Counted from the first letter of the stretch, positions 17,457 through 28,243 are shown. The stretch: DNA of 64,000 nucleotides from Luteibacter rhizovicinus (GCF_004342265.1 NZ_SMCS01000008.1:62001-126000); one strand, 5' to 3'. Numbers and translations: made by a program. Notes: a model not told the origin generated them from the sequence alone.

Positions 17457-19004
17457 ATGACTGACTTAACCACCCCAGCCGCCACGCGCGGCTTACCCGT
17501 ATTGGCTGCCGTTTGCCTTGCCGCCCTGATTCTTCCGTTGAATTTTTCGGCCGGTGCCGTCGCGACGCTCGCGATCGGCCGGCAGCTGGGCGGAAGCGCG
17601 GCGAATCTCGCCTGGATTACCAACGCCTTCATGCTGACCTTCGGCAGTTCGTTGATGGCGGCGGGCGCTCTCGCCGATCAGTTCGGACGCAAGCGATTGT
17701 TCGTCGGAGGCGTCGGCGCGCTTACGTTGTTGTCGCTCGCGTTGTGTTTCGCATCGAGCGTGCTGGTGGTCGACGTGCTTCGCGGCCTGCAAGGTTTCGC
17801 TGCGGCGGCGGCACTTTCCGGTGGCTCGGCGGCATTGGCCCAGGTCTTTCACGGCAGGTCTCTGACGCGTGCTTTCAGTGCGCTGGGTACCAGTTTCGGC
17901 ATCGGACTCGCTTTCGGGCCGTTACTTGCCGGTGTGTTGATCGGTCACTTCGGCTGGCGATCGATCTTTCTGTGCATCGCGGCCGTCGGTGCCGTGGCGC
18001 TCGCATTCGGTGCGCGACGGATGCACGAGTCCCGCAATCCGGACGCCTCCGGTCTCGACTGGCCCGGTGCGCTTACGTTTACCGCGGCGCTGGCGTGCTT
18101 TACGTATGCCGTAGTACAGGGGCCCGCCAATGGCTGGAATAGTGCGCCTGTCGTCGGTTTGCTGTGCGCGTCGTGTGTTCTTGCGGCGGCTTTCGTCTGG
18201 ACAGAACTTCGCGTCGCCCGACCCATGCTCGACCTCAGCCTTTTCCGCTATGCACGTTTCGTCGGCGTGCAAGTCCTGCCGATCGGGACGTGCTACTGCT
18301 ACATCGTCTTGCTGGTGCTGTTGCCGCTTCGGTTCATCGGGATCAACGGCATGCGCGAAATCGACGCGGGTCTGCTGATGCTCTCGCTCAGCGCGCCGAT
18401 GCTCGTCGTGCCCGCGCTTGCGGCATGGCTTACCCGGTGGATCGCACCGGGCGTTCTTGCGGGTTCCGGATTGCTTGCGGCGGCCTTCGGTCTCTATCTG
18501 CTTAGCCGCGTGCCCATGACCGAAACGGGACAGGCGCTGATGCTTCCGATGCTGGTTATCGGCTGCGGTACGGGCCTTCCGTGGGGTCTTATGGACGGTT
18601 TGTCGATGACCGTGGTTCCGAAAGACAGGGCGGGCATGGCCACCGGCATTTTCAGTACGACGCGTGTGGCGGGCGAGGGCATCGCGCTGGCGATTGTCAC
18701 CGCCGTACTTGCGACGCTGACGCAGGGGAAGCTGATGACAACCGCAAGAGCCGCCAGCGACGACACCATGGCTCGCGCGGGTGAGGCGGGCGTTCAACTT
18801 GCCGCCGGCGATCTTGTCGGCGCACAACGGATATTCCCGGAACTGAGTAGCGGATCGATGATCGCCGAATTTGCATATGCTTTCCAAACGCTGCTTCTGA
18901 TCGTCGCGGTCGTTACTTTCGTCGCCGCACTGGTGACATTCGTCTGTCTGGTGCCGCGACCGGGAACGCGGACATCGGCCCTGGCTGCGGCGTCCGACGG
19001 ATAA
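17457..19004 (+). CDS. MFS efflux transporter, DHA2 (14-helix) type
   Basis: A 515-residue inner-membrane protein with about 14 hydrophobic helices and the motif A-like loop GALADQFGRKRLF between helices 2 and 3. This fits the proton-driven drug and metabolite exporters of the DHA2 group. I chose the ATG at 17457 (MTDLTTPA) since the 22 residues upstream are Arg/Pro-rich and unlike a transporter N-terminus. It is transcribed away from the LysR gene, which probably regulates it. The substrate is unknown. Confidence 0.85.
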   Translation: MTDLTTPAATRGLPVLAAVCLAALILPLNFSAGAVATLAIGRQLGGSAANLAWITNAFMLTFGSSLMAAGALADQFGRKRLFVGGVGALTLLSLALCFASSVLVVDVLRGLQGFAAAAALSGGSAALAQVFHGRSLTRAFSALGTSFGIGLAFGPLLAGVLIGHFGWRSIFLCIAAVGAVALAFGARRMHESRNPDASGLDWPGALTFTAALACFTYAVVQGPANGWNSAPVVGLLCASCVLAAAFVWTELRVARPMLDLSLFRYARFVGVQVLPIGTCYCYIVLLVLLPLRFIGINGMREIDAGLLMLSLSAPMLVVPALAAWLTRWIAPGVLAGSGLLAAAFGLYLLSRVPMTETGQALMLPMLVIGCGTGLPWGLMDGLSMTVVPKDRAGMATGIFSTTRVAGEGIALAIVTAVLATLTQGKLMTTARAASDDTMARAGEAGVQLAAGDLVGAQRIFPELSSGSMIAEFAYAFQTLLLIVAVVTFVAALVTFVCLVPRPGTRTSALAAASDG

Positions 19005-19307
19005 AGGGTTCTTGCGAGCTACTTGTCAGGTACCGCCGTGCACGTTCGTTCGCACTACAAATAGCGTGTCGCACAACGATTTACGTCGACATGATGGTGC
19101 CGGTTCTGTGTATCCGCGCAATCGATAGCAGTCGTACGCTGCCAGTCGAAATACCGAGACATATTTCAAACCATCTTAAGGGATTCGCCCGAGGTGTCCG
19201 CTTAGTCGTCTTTCATGACGGCGGGAGGCGTATGCGTTTTTCTCGAAGGACTGTCGGGTTGCTTCGTCAGGTAGATGGAATTGCACGCACTGAACCGGAG
19301 GGCTGTC
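19005..19307. other. Leader region of the autotransporter gene
   Basis: About 300 bases without a supported gene. It must carry the autotransporter promoter and 5' leader. The strong ribosome-binding motif GGAGGG at 19297-19302 decides the start at 19308. A plus-strand frame from 19091 is open for 78 codons but has no coding character. Confidence 0.5.
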
Positions 19308-22300
19308 ATGCATCAGCATCGTCTTGATCGTGTTCGTCGTACTTCGTTGGCCAGAGGGATTTTTCTGGCCCTTGCACCGATCATGGCTATGCCTTTACTC
19401 ACGGGTACGGCCTATGCGACCTGCACTACGGCTGGAACCACGATCACCTGCGCTACCGGGTCCAATACGAATACGGTTGTCGATGCCACCAATGGCGTGA
19501 CGGTGAATGTACAAACCGGTGCGGTTGTCAGCGTTCCGGTTCTTCTCGGCGGTACCGCGCTGACACTCAGCGGCAATGGCATCACGTTGAACAACCAGGG
19601 CTCGATCGATCCGACGATCAACGGTGGCCTCAGTCTGGCGGCGTCAGGTGCCATCCTTGGCAATAGCGGTGCGAATACGATCAATGTGAACAACCTGGCC
19701 GGCGGCACCATGAATGGCCTGGTCAATATTGCTTCATTGTTCGGTTTCGGCGGTCAGGCGCTGGTGGTGCAGAACGGTACCGGCGGTGTCGCTACGATAA
19801 AGAACAGTGGCACCGTGGGCATGTCGATTCTCGGTATCGGATTGTTCACTGCGGCGGATGCGCCGGCCATCGTGTCCTATGGCGGTGGCCAGGCGAATTT
19901 TACCAACGATAGCGGCGCCAGCATTACCGGACGTATCGGCTTTAACGCACCGGGTACGGTCAGCCTCGGCAATACCTTTCTCAATGCGGGCACCATCAAC
20001 GGCAGCGTGTATCTGGGCGACAGCACCGTAGGCAATACCTTCACGGCGGTGTCCGGGTCCAGCGTAAACAACAACGGCGTCGGCGTCGCGGGCTCCCTTC
20101 TTGTTATCAATGTGAAGCTTGCAGCTGCCGGCAAGGTGGATGGGGGCACGGGCACCGCCAACAAGTTGATCCTGCAGAACTCGGCGACAGGTGTGGGTTC
20201 GGGCACCGGTGGTGCCACGACCGTCATTGGCGCGGGCACCTATGTGAATTTCCAGCACCTGACGGTGAACAGCGGCACCTGGAATTTGCAGGGCGCCGTC
20301 GCCGGTGTCGACACCACGCTCAACGATGGCCTGGTGAATTTCGATAATGCCGGTGCGTTCGGCGGTGGCCTGTTCAACGTCAACGGCGGTGCTATCGCCG
20401 CCACGACGGCCGGTCTGTCGCTGGCCAATAGTTTTTCGCTCAATACGGGCAACCTTACCCTTGGCGGCACCAATGCGTTTTCGCTGTCCGGTGTGTTGTC
20501 GGGCGGGGGTGGACTGAAGATCACAAATACCGGTGTCGTGACGCTGGGGGGTGCCAACCTGTTCGCTGGCGGCGTTGCGCTCAACGCGGGCGGCCTGCTG
20601 CTGAGCAATGCCGGTGCGCTGGGTAGCGGCAACCTGTCGATAGGTGGCTCGGCTACCCTCGATACTTTGGGGGTGACCGGCCTCAGCAACAATATCGTCG
20701 TTAATGTTGGCGGCTCGTTGAATCTGATCGGTAACAGTGCGCTCAATTTGAACGGCACGCTGTCCGGCGTCGGCAACGTGATCAAGAGTGGTAGTGGTGT
20801 GCTCACGCTTGGCGGCGCAAACAGTCTGAGTGGCGGTTTCTCCATCACCGGTGGCGGATTGGCCCTGGGCGTCGGCGCCAGTCTTTCCCCCACGGGGGCC
20901 ATGAATCTTTCCGCGGGTACCAACCTCGATCTTTCGGCGGCGGCGAATCAAACCATTGGTTCGCTGGGTGGGCTCGGTGGCAACGTTAACCTCGGCACGC
21001 ACACCCTTACCCTGGGCGGTGTCGGCAATAGCAGTTTTGGCGGCGTCATCGCCGGTACCGGTGGCCTGATCAAAATCGGGACGGGCGTGCAGACGCTGAG
21101 CGGTGGCAACCTGTTCAGCGGCGGCGTTGCGCTGAATGCGGGTGGCCTGGTGCTGGGCAATGCCGGCGCGCTCGGCACCGGTGCCCTGAGCGTGGGTGGC
21201 GCCGCTACGTTGGATGGAAGCAGTTCCCTCGCTCTCGCCAATAACGTCGCGCTCGGTGCAGGCGGTTCGCTCGATCTGCTCGGCGGTCAACCGTTGACGT
21301 TCAACGGGGTGCTGTCGGGTGCCGGCAACCTGATCAAGAGCGGTGCGTCGCTGCTTACCTTGAATGGCGCGAATACGTTCGGTGGCGGTCTTTCGCTCAA
21401 CGGTGGCGGTCTGTTGCTGGGCAATAGCGGTGCGCTGGGTACCGGCGCGTTGACGGTGGGTGGTGCGGCCACGCTGGACGGTGCGGCGGCATTGTCGCTG
21501 ATCAACGACGTCACGCTCGGTGCCGGTGGTTCGCTCAATCTTCTGGGCGGCCAGCCGTTGACGTTCAACGGGGTGCTGTCGGGTGCCGGTAACCTGATCA
21601 AAGGTGGCGCTTCGACGCTTTCCTTGAACGGCGCGAATACGTTCGGTGGCGGTCTTTCGCTCAACGGTGGCGGTCTGTTGCTGGGCAATAGCGGTGCGCT
21701 GGGTACCGGCGCGTTGACGGTGGGTGGTGCGGCCACGCTGGACGGTGCGGCGGCATTGTCGCTGATCAACGACGTCACGCTCGGTGCCGGTGGTTCGCTC
21801 AATCTTCTGGGCGGCCAGCCGTTGACGTTCAACGGTGTGTTGTCGGGTGCCGGTAACCTGATCAAAGGTGGCGCTTCGACGCTTTCCTTGAATGGCGCCA
21901 ACACATTCAACGGTGGTCTGACGGTCAATGGCGGCGGCCTGCTGCTTGGCAATAACGCAGCGCTGGGAACGGGCGTGTTGACGATTGGCGCCGGCGCGGC
22001 GATCAATCTGGATGGCACGGCCGCCCTGACGCTGGGCAACAACGTCGCGCTCGGTGCCGGTGGTTCGCTCAATCTTCTGGGCGGTCAACCGCTGACGTTC
22101 AATGGTGTGCTGTCGGGTACCGGAAGCCTGATCAAGAACGGCGCAGGCACTGCGACTCTGAACGGCGCGAATAATTTTACGGGCGGCCTGCAAATCGCGG
22201 GTGGCACGGTGGCGCTTGGTGTGGGCGGCAGCCTTGCGGCGGCCGGTGCGGTGGACCTGAGCGGTATCGGTGCGGCGTTCGATCTTTCGGCGGGCGGCAA

Positions 22301-25300
22301 CCAGACCATCGGCAATCTGTCGGGCGTGGCAGGCACGAACCTGTTGCTGGGCGGCAATACACTGAGCTTCGGCGGCGCGGGCAACGCAGCATTCGGCGGC
22401 GCGATCGGCGGAACCGGCGGGCTGGTCAAACTAGGTACCGGTACCCAGACACTGACCGGCGGCAATACATTCACTGGCGGCCTCAACATCGCGGCGGGCA
22501 CGCTGGCACTCGGTGCTGGCGGCAGTCTGGCGGCGAGCGGCGCGGTGACCCTCGGCGGTGCCGGTGCCGGATTCGACATTGCGGCGGGTGGCAACCAGAC
22601 CATCGGTGCGTTGAACGGCATCGCTGGTGGCAACGTCACACTGGGCGGCAATACGCTGACTCTCAACGCCGCCGGGAATGCCAGCTTCAATGGTGCGATC
22701 GCCGGCGCTGGCGGACTGATCAAGACAGGTGCCGGTACGCAGACCTTGCTCGGCGCCAGTACCTTCGGTGGCGGCGTTGCATTGAACAGCGGCGGCCTGA
22801 TCGTCGGAAACAACAACGCACTTGGCACGGGTGCACTGACCGTTGGGGGTGCGGCGACGCTTGCCTCCAATAGCGCGATCAATCTGGGCAATGCCATCAA
22901 CTTGTCGGCGGGCGCCGGTCTGACGGTGCAAGGGGCTAACGCACTTACACTCGGCGGCCCCATTTCAGGTGGCGGCAACCTCACGCTCAACGGCACGTCC
23001 ACACTGACGCTGACCGGCGCGAATACCTATGGCGGCGGCACCAACATCCAGTCGGGTACGTTGGCGATCGGCGCGGGTGGCAGCTTGCTGTCGACCGGTG
23101 CGGTATCGCTGAGCGGTACCGGTACCTTCGATATTTCCGCTGGCGGCAATCAGGCTATCGGTTCGCTCAACGGTGCGTCCGGCAACGTGAACCTGGGCGG
23201 CAACACGCTGGCCCTGAACGGTACGGGCAGTACCGCGTTCGGTGGCGCGATCGGCGGTGCCGGTGGCTTGACCATCGCCGGTGGCGTACAGGGGCTTAGC
23301 GGTGCGAATACATTCGGCGGCGGTGTCTCCCTCAACACTGGCGCCGGCCTGATCCTCGGCAACAACAGCGCACTGGGTACCGGCGTATTGAACGTCGGTG
23401 CAGGTGCGAACGCCACGCTGGATGCGAGCAGCGCGCTTACCGTCAACAACAACATCGTGCTCAACGGCGGACTGACGTTCCTGGGCAGCAATGCGTTGTC
23501 CTTGAATGGCGCGCTGTCGGGCGGCGGCGGCCTGACCAAGGATGGTCTGGCGACACTCACCTTGAACGGTGCCAACACCTATACCGGCGGCACCAATATC
23601 AACAGCGGCACGCTGGCGCTGGGCGCCGGTGCCAGCCTGGCGGGCGCCGGCACGGTGAATCTGGCGACGGGCGCTACGTTCGATCTCTCCGCGGGTAACG
23701 GCACGCAGACGTTCGGTACGTTGATCGGTGGCGGTACGGTCAATATAGGTGCCAACAACCTCACGCTGGGCAGCGCGACGAACGGCATATTCAGCGGATC
23801 GATCGCAGGCACCGGTGCTCTGACCAAGGTGGGCAGCGGCATCGAAACGTTGACCGGCGCCAATAGCTTCACCGGTGGTACGACGATCGGCGCGGGCACG
23901 CTGGCTCTCGGCGCGGGAGGCAGTTTGTCGGCCGTGGGTGCCGTGAATCTGACCGCGGGTGGCGCGGGCTTCGATATCGCCGGCGGTGGCAACCAGGCCA
24001 TCGGCGCCTTGAACGGTGTGCTGGCCAGCAACGTCACGCTGGGCGGCAACACGCTGACGCTCGGTGGCGTGGGCAGTGCCAGCTTCAACGGCGTCATCGC
24101 CGGTGCCGGCGGCCTGATCAAGACCGGCGCAGGTGTACAGACGCTCGGCGGCGCGAACACCTTCGGTGGTGGCGTGGCACTGAATGCGGGTGGACTGATC
24201 GTCGGCAACAACAGCGCGCTCGGTACCGGCGCACTGACGGTCGGCGGTACGGCGACGCTGGATTCGAATGCGGCGGTTACGCTTGGCAACAATGTAAACC
24301 TGACCGGCAACGCGGGCCTGAATGTGCTTGGCGGCAACGCGCTTACCCTGGGTGGCGCGATCAGCGGTACCGGCAGCCTGAGCAAGAGTGGCGGCTCGAC
24401 CTTGACGCTTACGGGCGCGAATACCTTCAACGGCGGCACCAGCATCACCGACGGAACACTGGCCCTGGGCGCCGGCGGCAGTCTGTTGTCGACGGGCCTG
24501 GTCAACGTGAGCGGTACCGGCACGCTGGATATTTCCGCGGGTGGCAATCAGGTCATCGGTGCGATCGATGGCGTTTCCGGCAGCGTGAATCTCGGCGGCA
24601 ATACGCTCACGCTCGGTGGCGTGGGCAATACCAACTTTGGCGGCAGCATCGCTGGCGGTGGTGGCCTCATCAAAACCGGCGCCGGCGTGCAGACGTTGGG
24701 CGGTGCGAATACATTCGGCGGCGGCGTGGCGTTGAATGCCGGTGGATTGGTGGTCGGCAACAATGCTGCTCTCGGCAGCGGCGCATTGAGTGTTGGCGGT
24801 CTGGTGTCGCTGGATGCGAACGGACCGGTCGCTCTCGCCAACAACGTCACCCTTAATGCAGGCGCGAATCTGGACGTGGCCGGTGTCGGTGGTGCGCTCA
24901 CGCTGGGCGGCGCGATTTCCGGTGCCGGCGGTTTGACCAAGGACGGCACCTCGACGTTGACGCTGACCGGTGCGAATACGTTCGGCGGTGGCACAGCAAT
25001 CAATGCAGGCACGCTGGCGCTCGGCGCCGGCGGCAGCTTGTCGAACATCGGTGCGGTGACGATCGGCGCGGCGGGAACACTGGATCTGTCGCCGGGTGGC
25101 AATCAGGCCATCGGTTCACTCGCCGGTGCGGGCGCGGTGAATCTCGGCGCGAATACACTGGGCTTTGGCGATGCGGGCAATCTGACTTTCGGCGGCGTCA
25201 TCAGCGGTAGCGGCGGCCTGACCAAGACCGGCACCGGTGTGCAGACGCTGACTGGCGCGAACACCTTCGGCGGTGGCGTCACCCTGGCGGGCGGCGGGCT

Positions 25301-28190
25301 CGTGCTCGGCAACGACGCCGCGCTGGGCACCGGTACGCTGACGGTAGCGAATGCGGGGACGCTGGATGCGAACGTGGCGGTGAATCTCGCCAACAACATC
25401 GCACTCGGCGCGGCACTGACCGACACCGGCAGTCAGGCGCTGACCTTGAACGGTCAACTCTCCGGTAGCGGTAGCCTGATCAAGGATGGTCCGGCCACGC
25501 TGACGTTGAACGGTGCCAATAACTACAGCGGCGGCACGACGGTCAATGGCGGCGGTGGCCTGATCCTGGGCAATGCGTCGGCACTCGGCAGCGGTGGATT
25601 GACGGTCGACGGTGGCAGTCTGCAAACGAGTGCCGCGTTGACGGTCGGCAATAACGTCACCGTCGGTGCGGGCGGCCTCACCGTGGAAGGCACGCAGAAT
25701 CTGGATCTGAACGGCAGTCTTGCCGGCACCGGCATCGTAAATAAGCAGGGCAGCGGCACACTGACTCTGGGCGGTGCGCTCGGCGGTTTCAGTGGTTCGC
25801 TCGCAGTCAACGGCGGCGTGTTGAATGCCAGCAATCCGTATAACGGCGGCATCGCGGTTGGCGTCGGCGCCACGGCCAATCTCAACGGAAGCGGTGGCGC
25901 GGCCACTGCGGACGGTCCGATCGCCGGCACGCTGAACCTGGGTGCCGGCACCAGCCTGAATGTCGATTACGGCAACCTGGCCGGTGTCACCGGCGCAGTG
26001 AATGGCACGGGCAGCGGTACCACGCTGAACATCACCGGCAGTGGTGAAGCCACGTTACCGGGTGCGTCCATTACCAATGTTTCGAACCTCAATGTCGGCG
26101 CCGGTACGCTGGTGGTCGGCACCGGTACCAACGCCACGTTCTCGAACGGCACGACGGCGGGCGGCAACCTGGTGGTCAATGGCAATCTCGGTGGACCGGT
26201 TGCGATAGGCAGCGGCGGCGCGCTGGTGGGCGGTGGCAGCATTTCAGGTCCCGTCACCGTAAGCGGCACGTTGTCGCCGAGCGGAACGAGTGGCAGCGGC
26301 GCGGCCGCCGGCACGGGCGCACCGGGTACGACGCTTACCGTCGGAGACCTCACGACGACGGCTGGCTCGACCACGCAGGTGCGTGCCAACGGCGGTGGCA
26401 CCTGCGACCATATCCAGGTCAACGGCACCGCTTCGTTGGGCGGTCAACTGGTCGCCTTACCCTCGGCGGGTTCGTATGCGGCGGTTACCAACTACACGAT
26501 TCTCAACGCCAGCGGCGGCATCACCGGTGCCTATGCCGGCGTGACGCAGAACGTACTGCCCTTCCTCAATGCCAGCGTGACGAGCCAGGGCAATCAATTG
26601 GTGCTGACGCTTACGCAGGCGGGTACCGGTGGCAATCCGGGCGGCGATCCCACCGGCAATCCCGGCGGTACGCCGTTCGACAAGTTCCCCGGTCTCAACG
26701 GCAATCAGGTCGCGATGGCCGCCGCGCTACAGAACATCGCCACCAACTCGACGCGCATGCCGACGCTGCTCGGCTATGCGCGCGGCCTTACCCCGGATCA
26801 GGTGATCGGATCGTTCGATTCGCTTACCGGCGAAACCTACGCTTCGGCGTCGCAAGCGGAGTTGTACGGCCAGAACCAGTATCAGGACACCGTGCTCTAT
26901 CGGATGAAACTGGCGCGCGACACCGGCGAGCAGGGGACGGCCGTCTGGGCCGAACCGTTCACCGCCACGACCAGTTTCGACGGCACCAACAACGTCGCCC
27001 AGACCGATTACCGCATCCGTGGTCTGATCGTTGGCGCCGATGCGCAGGTTGCACAGGATCTGCGCCTGGGTGCCCATGCCAGCTTCGCCAATTCGCGTAC
27101 GTCGGTAAATCAGCGTGACGACAGAGTCGACGTCGATCAGTATGCGGTCGGCCTGCATGCGCTTTATTTCAATCCGCAGCAATGGTGGGCGGAAGGTATC
27201 GTGTCCTATGGCCACCAGCGCGCCGAAAGCGATCGCCGGATACAGGTGGGCTCGCTGTTCGCCGCAAATGCCAACGCTCGCTATAGTGGCTCATCGGTCA
27301 ATGCGGCACTGGAGGGCGGTTATCGCTTCCAGTTCAACCAGTGGCACCTGGAGCCGTTCGTCGGAGCCTACTACGCCAAGGTGAAATACGACGGCTTCAC
27401 CGAGCAAGGCGCCGGCGATGCCGCGCTTTCCGTCGGCCGCACCAGTGCAACCAGTCTCGAGTACGGCGTAGGTGCGCGACTGGTCGGCGATTTCGCAAGG
27501 AATCCCGACGGCACCCAGCTGCATCCGATCCTTCAGGTGCGTTATCTGCACAATACGAAGGACCAGCCGGCCACGGCCAACAATGCGTTCGTCAATGGCG
27601 GCACCATCGGCAGCTTCACCGCCGATGGCCTGCAGCCGGTAAAGAACCACTGGCAAGCCGCGCTTGGTTTCAGTTTCGATATCACGCCGGCAGCCAGCGC
27701 CTTCGTTTACTACAACGCGGACATCGCCAGTCACGGCACGGGCAATGCGGTGAACCTCGGCGTACGCTGGACCTTCGGCGCACCGGCGGCCGGGCTGAGC
27801 TTCAGGCCGAACCGGCAACCGGCACCCGCCATCGTCGATGCCACCGCCGTACCGGCCAATGGCGTCGCTACGCATTACAGCCCACCGGTCGCGAACCCGC
27901 CGCAGACGGCGATTGCCGTGGGCGCGGCGTCAGCGGTGGTCGCCAGTGCGGCGACGGCTTCGCCGGTCGCCGCCGCTCCTGTGCCGCGCTCGGCCGCTCC
28001 GGGCGGCCAATGCAAGATCAGGCACGCGAAGACGGCCACGGTGGCGAGCGCAGGGAATAAAAAGCCAGCGGCGGCGCATCGCCGTCCGCTTGTCAAAACC
28101 GGCGTTGCCGCCACCAGTACCGCAGCGACGCGACACGCGGTACGTCCCGTTAAAGCGGCGCCTGCACCGGAACCGGCTTGCGAGGGCTGA
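19308..28190 (+). CDS. Giant type V autotransporter with beta-strand repeat passenger
   Basis: A 2960-residue protein. GGAGGG six bases upstream fixes the ATG at 19308. A signal peptide covers residues 1-36 (ending TAYA). The passenger to about 2450 is built from many autotransporter-associated beta-strand repeats of the type GGLIKTGAGVQTLGGANTF, very rich in Gly, Asn, Leu and Thr, expected to fold as a beta-helix on the surface. Residues about 2456-2540 are the linker helix region (MAAALQNIATNSTRM), and 2543-2824 the translocator barrel, ending NLGVRWTFG. A further 136 residues rich in Pro, Ala and Lys follow, which is unusual. A role in adhesion or aggregation is inferred. Confidence 0.9.
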   Translation: MHQHRLDRVRRTSLARGIFLALAPIMAMPLLTGTAYATCTTAGTTITCATGSNTNTVVDATNGVTVNVQTGAVVSVPVLLGGTALTLSGNGITLNNQGSIDPTINGGLSLAASGAILGNSGANTINVNNLAGGTMNGLVNIASLFGFGGQALVVQNGTGGVATIKNSGTVGMSILGIGLFTAADAPAIVSYGGGQANFTNDSGASITGRIGFNAPGTVSLGNTFLNAGTINGSVYLGDSTVGNTFTAVSGSSVNNNGVGVAGSLLVINVKLAAAGKVDGGTGTANKLILQNSATGVGSGTGGATTVIGAGTYVNFQHLTVNSGTWNLQGAVAGVDTTLNDGLVNFDNAGAFGGGLFNVNGGAIAATTAGLSLANSFSLNTGNLTLGGTNAFSLSGVLSGGGGLKITNTGVVTLGGANLFAGGVALNAGGLLLSNAGALGSGNLSIGGSATLDTLGVTGLSNNIVVNVGGSLNLIGNSALNLNGTLSGVGNVIKSGSGVLTLGGANSLSGGFSITGGGLALGVGASLSPTGAMNLSAGTNLDLSAAANQTIGSLGGLGGNVNLGTHTLTLGGVGNSSFGGVIAGTGGLIKIGTGVQTLSGGNLFSGGVALNAGGLVLGNAGALGTGALSVGGAATLDGSSSLALANNVALGAGGSLDLLGGQPLTFNGVLSGAGNLIKSGASLLTLNGANTFGGGLSLNGGGLLLGNSGALGTGALTVGGAATLDGAAALSLINDVTLGAGGSLNLLGGQPLTFNGVLSGAGNLIKGGASTLSLNGANTFGGGLSLNGGGLLLGNSGALGTGALTVGGAATLDGAAALSLINDVTLGAGGSLNLLGGQPLTFNGVLSGAGNLIKGGASTLSLNGANTFNGGLTVNGGGLLLGNNAALGTGVLTIGAGAAINLDGTAALTLGNNVALGAGGSLNLLGGQPLTFNGVLSGTGSLIKNGAGTATLNGANNFTGGLQIAGGTVALGVGGSLAAAGAVDLSGIGAAFDLSAGGNQTIGNLSGVAGTNLLLGGNTLSFGGAGNAAFGGAIGGTGGLVKLGTGTQTLTGGNTFTGGLNIAAGTLALGAGGSLAASGAVTLGGAGAGFDIAAGGNQTIGALNGIAGGNVTLGGNTLTLNAAGNASFNGAIAGAGGLIKTGAGTQTLLGASTFGGGVALNSGGLIVGNNNALGTGALTVGGAATLASNSAINLGNAINLSAGAGLTVQGANALTLGGPISGGGNLTLNGTSTLTLTGANTYGGGTNIQSGTLAIGAGGSLLSTGAVSLSGTGTFDISAGGNQAIGSLNGASGNVNLGGNTLALNGTGSTAFGGAIGGAGGLTIAGGVQGLSGANTFGGGVSLNTGAGLILGNNSALGTGVLNVGAGANATLDASSALTVNNNIVLNGGLTFLGSNALSLNGALSGGGGLTKDGLATLTLNGANTYTGGTNINSGTLALGAGASLAGAGTVNLATGATFDLSAGNGTQTFGTLIGGGTVNIGANNLTLGSATNGIFSGSIAGTGALTKVGSGIETLTGANSFTGGTTIGAGTLALGAGGSLSAVGAVNLTAGGAGFDIAGGGNQAIGALNGVLASNVTLGGNTLTLGGVGSASFNGVIAGAGGLIKTGAGVQTLGGANTFGGGVALNAGGLIVGNNSALGTGALTVGGTATLDSNAAVTLGNNVNLTGNAGLNVLGGNALTLGGAISGTGSLSKSGGSTLTLTGANTFNGGTSITDGTLALGAGGSLLSTGLVNVSGTGTLDISAGGNQVIGAIDGVSGSVNLGGNTLTLGGVGNTNFGGSIAGGGGLIKTGAGVQTLGGANTFGGGVALNAGGLVVGNNAALGSGALSVGGLVSLDANGPVALANNVTLNAGANLDVAGVGGALTLGGAISGAGGLTKDGTSTLTLTGANTFGGGTAINAGTLALGAGGSLSNIGAVTIGAAGTLDLSPGGNQAIGSLAGAGAVNLGANTLGFGDAGNLTFGGVISGSGGLTKTGTGVQTLTGANTFGGGVTLAGGGLVLGNDAALGTGTLTVANAGTLDANVAVNLANNIALGAALTDTGSQALTLNGQLSGSGSLIKDGPATLTLNGANNYSGGTTVNGGGGLILGNASALGSGGLTVDGGSLQTSAALTVGNNVTVGAGGLTVEGTQNLDLNGSLAGTGIVNKQGSGTLTLGGALGGFSGSLAVNGGVLNASNPYNGGIAVGVGATANLNGSGGAATADGPIAGTLNLGAGTSLNVDYGNLAGVTGAVNGTGSGTTLNITGSGEATLPGASITNVSNLNVGAGTLVVGTGTNATFSNGTTAGGNLVVNGNLGGPVAIGSGGALVGGGSISGPVTVSGTLSPSGTSGSGAAAGTGAPGTTLTVGDLTTTAGSTTQVRANGGGTCDHIQVNGTASLGGQLVALPSAGSYAAVTNYTILNASGGITGAYAGVTQNVLPFLNASVTSQGNQLVLTLTQAGTGGNPGGDPTGNPGGTPFDKFPGLNGNQVAMAAALQNIATNSTRMPTLLGYARGLTPDQVIGSFDSLTGETYASASQAELYGQNQYQDTVLYRMKLARDTGEQGTAVWAEPFTATTSFDGTNNVAQTDYRIRGLIVGADAQVAQDLRLGAHASFANSRTSVNQRDDRVDVDQYAVGLHALYFNPQQWWAEGIVSYGHQRAESDRRIQVGSLFAANANARYSGSSVNAALEGGYRFQFNQWHLEPFVGAYYAKVKYDGFTEQGAGDAALSVGRTSATSLEYGVGARLVGDFARNPDGTQLHPILQVRYLHNTKDQPATANNAFVNGGTIGSFTADGLQPVKNHWQAALGFSFDITPAASAFVYYNADIASHGTGNAVNLGVRWTFGAPAAGLSFRPNRQPAPAIVDATAVPANGVATHYSPPVANPPQTAIAVGAASAVVASAATASPVAAAPVPRSAAPGGQCKIRHAKTATVASAGNKKPAAAHRRPLVKTGVAATSTAATRHAVRPVKAAPAPEPACEG
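21367..21894 (+). repeat. Two tandem 264-bp near-identical units inside the autotransporter
   Basis: Bases 21367-21630 and 21631-21894 match at almost every position, an offset of 264 bp or 88 codons. Each unit encodes the same passenger segment containing LLLGNSGALGTGALTVGG. The flanking repeats at 21103-21366 and 21895-22150 are recognisably related but diverged. This shows a recent in-frame duplication that lengthens the passenger. Confidence 0.9.
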
Positions 28191-28201
28191 GATAACGGAA
28201 A

Positions 28202-28226
28202 GGGCCGGTGCATGACGCACCGGCCC
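28202..28226. terminator. Hairpin terminator between convergent genes
   Basis: A perfect 10-bp stem, GGGCCGGTGC at 28202-28211 and GCACCGGCCC at 28217-28226, with a five-base loop. It lies between the stop of the autotransporter gene and the stop of the convergent ParB-like gene. The T-run after it is short on either side. Confidence 0.75.
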
Positions 28227-28243
28227 CTTGTCGCACAACGGGT

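Noticed and set aside
19734-26447. Long open frames on the strand opposite the autotransporter gene (up to 819 codons)
   Set aside because: They mirror the GC-biased repetitive passenger, have low-complexity Pro/Arg/Gln content, no ribosome-binding sites and no known domains.
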